DNA of 6,518 bases, from contig CALKAH010000342.1 in the NCBI GenBank assembly GCA_937983315.1, positions 1-6,518 on the forward strand. Reading direction: 5' to 3'. A program made the translations under genes and the position numbers. Below the pieces are notes generated by a model that was not told the DNA's origin, made no database searches, and was given only the letters and a program-made list of their open reading frames with translations. How positions within the stretch are numbered: the first letter of the stretch is position 1; every line of letters begins with the position of its first letter. Below, one piece after another: positions 5,533-6,518 of this stretch. The stretch is from an uncultured Acholeplasmataceae bacterium. Lineage in GTDB: Bacteria > Bacillota_I > Bacilli_A > Acholeplasmatales > Acholeplasmataceae.

Positions 5533-6518
5533 ATGAAAAAATTACTACCCCTACTCCTCATTGTGTTTTTTCTATCCGCATGTCAACAAGATATCATACT
5601 CCCTGATTTAGCGGGAAAAACAGAAGTTGAAGCGGTAGCTATCATCGAGGATTTAAATTTAATTGCAGATGTCCAATATGAACTCGATATTACTGTGGAT
5701 CACGGTCTTTTTATCCGTTATGAAATCGGTTATGTTCCGGGTCGTAAAGTTCAACAAGGCGAAATGATTACCATCTTTATCGCTGATAATGGAACTATCT
5801 TACCAGATTTATCGGGTAAGACTGAAGATGAAGTTAAAACGACACTCGATAGTCTTGATGTTGATTACACACTTCGTTATGAATTTAAACAATCCAATGA
5901 TGATTATGAATTCTCGCGTTATTTGGATTATGCAGCAGGAGAACTTCTTCCCATCAATGAATCACTTACTGTCTATATCACATGGAATGGATCACTACTT
6001 CCCGATCTGACCAACATGCTAAAAGGCGATATTATCGCTGCACTTGATTATGAATTTATTCAAAATTATACGTTTGAATATATCATTAATGATGAATTTG
6101 AAGAAGACTCATTCGCTGGTTATGAAGATCTGACAGCAGGAATGCCCGCTCCTGAAACAGGAACGATTACGGTTTATCTTTATAAAAACACGTTTACTGA
6201 TGATGATGACATTACACTCTTTATCTCGAAATACCTCCATGGTGAAGGCAACAATCGTGCGATTGAAATCTTTAATCCCACACAAGGAGCCATCGATTTA
6301 ACTGATTATCATCTTGCAATTTTCACGAATGGTTCAAAAACATTAAATTATCGCATTGAATTATCAGGTATGCTTGAAGCAAGCGAAACCTATATCATTG
6401 CATATCGTGGTGCACATTCATCTATCACAACAAAAGCAGATTTATTGTCTAATCTACTACAATATGATGGTAATGATGTCATTCAACTTCGCTACAAGAA
6501 TAACACCTACATTGACAC
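5533..6518 (+). CDS. Lipoprotein with three PASTA-like repeats and a lamin-tail domain (partial, C-terminus beyond window)
   Basis: The frame is open from ATG 5533 to the last base: 328 complete codons and two bases with no stop, so the gene is truncated by the window edge. Residues 1-17 are a lipoprotein signal ending in LSAC, with Cys17 the only Cys so far. Three PASTA-like repeats follow, starting at about residues 22 (ILPDLAGKTEVEA), 89 (ILPDLSGKTEDEV) and 155 (LLPDLTNMLKGDI). Each has the P-D-L-x-G-x-x-x-x-x-A/V opening, a helix and a closing strand such as GEMITIFIADNG or NESLTVYITWNG. After an acidic linker (DDDD, 223-226) comes a lamin-tail (LTD) domain from about 227: LFISKYLHGEGNNRAIEIFN, then IDLTDYHLAIFTNGS and ETYIIAYRG. 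The LFISxYxxGxxNNxAIEIxN motif is typical of secreted nucleases of the ExeM/NucH group and other surface proteins, so a nuclease domain downstream is plausible but unseen. PASTA repeats suggest contact with cell wall or another surface polymer. It has its own promoter, separate from the transporter unit. Confidence 0.88.
   Translation, partial: MKKLLPLLLIVFFLSACQQDIILPDLAGKTEVEAVAIIEDLNLIADVQYELDITVDHGLFIRYEIGYVPGRKVQQGEMITIFIADNGTILPDLSGKTEDEVKTTLDSLDVDYTLRYEFKQSNDDYEFSRYLDYAAGELLPINESLTVYITWNGSLLPDLTNMLKGDIIAALDYEFIQNYTFEYIINDEFEEDSFAGYEDLTAGMPAPETGTITVYLYKNTFTDDDDITLFISKYLHGEGNNRAIEIFNPTQGAIDLTDYHLAIFTNGSKTLNYRIELSGMLEASETYIIAYRGAHSSITTKADLLSNLLQYDGNDVIQLRYKNNTYID

Noticed and set aside
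5789..6010. 73-codon open frame on the plus strand
   Set aside because: It is out of frame within the PASTA/lamin-tail lipoprotein gene, which has the signal peptide, ribosome-binding site, promoter and recognisable domains. The 73-codon product is basic, Met-rich and matches nothing.

Overview
The window looks like part of a genome from a low-GC, Gram-positive-related bacterium (Bacillota or Mycoplasmatota). The evidence is strong AGGAGG ribosome-binding sites, three Sec/lipobox lipoproteins each with a single cysteine at the lipidation site, A/T-rich codon choice and a Bacillus-like extended -10 promoter. Trp is written as TGG throughout and the first complete gene stops at TGA, so the standard bacterial code fits and the Mycoplasma/Spiroplasma code does not. 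A lineage such as Acholeplasmatales or Izemoplasmatales would fit the lipoprotein-rich content, but this is inference.

Layout, all on the + strand. Bases 1-72 are the last codons of a carbohydrate-type ABC transporter permease (MalG/UgpE-like C-terminus). Next, 14 bases later, comes a 665-residue lipoprotein (87-2084). It has two N-terminal Ig-like domains and a C-terminal family-1 solute-binding protein that most resembles the UgpB/MalE type. After a 36-base gap comes a 1090-residue lipoprotein (2121-5393), a mosaic of five degenerate bacterial Ig-like domains, about four OB-fold-like modules and a C-terminal beta-sandwich domain, with no catalytic domain that I can recognise. A strong UUCG-capped terminator (5411-5445) closes this transcription unit.

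A new unit then begins. An extended -10 promoter (about 5476-5502), overlapping a small inverted repeat, drives a third lipoprotein that starts at 5533 and runs off the window. It carries three PASTA-like repeats followed by a lamin-tail domain, and whatever follows the lamin-tail domain lies outside the window.

Taken together this is a cell-surface uptake and binding locus. The permease and the tethered binding protein form an ABC importer. The co-transcribed Ig/OB protein is probably a surface adhesin or polymer-binding partner. The neighbouring PASTA/lamin-tail lipoprotein belongs to an architecture often seen with secreted nucleases. The substrate cannot be fixed from the sequence. There are no RNA genes, CRISPR arrays or mobile elements. 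No stretch longer than 300 bases lacks a gene.
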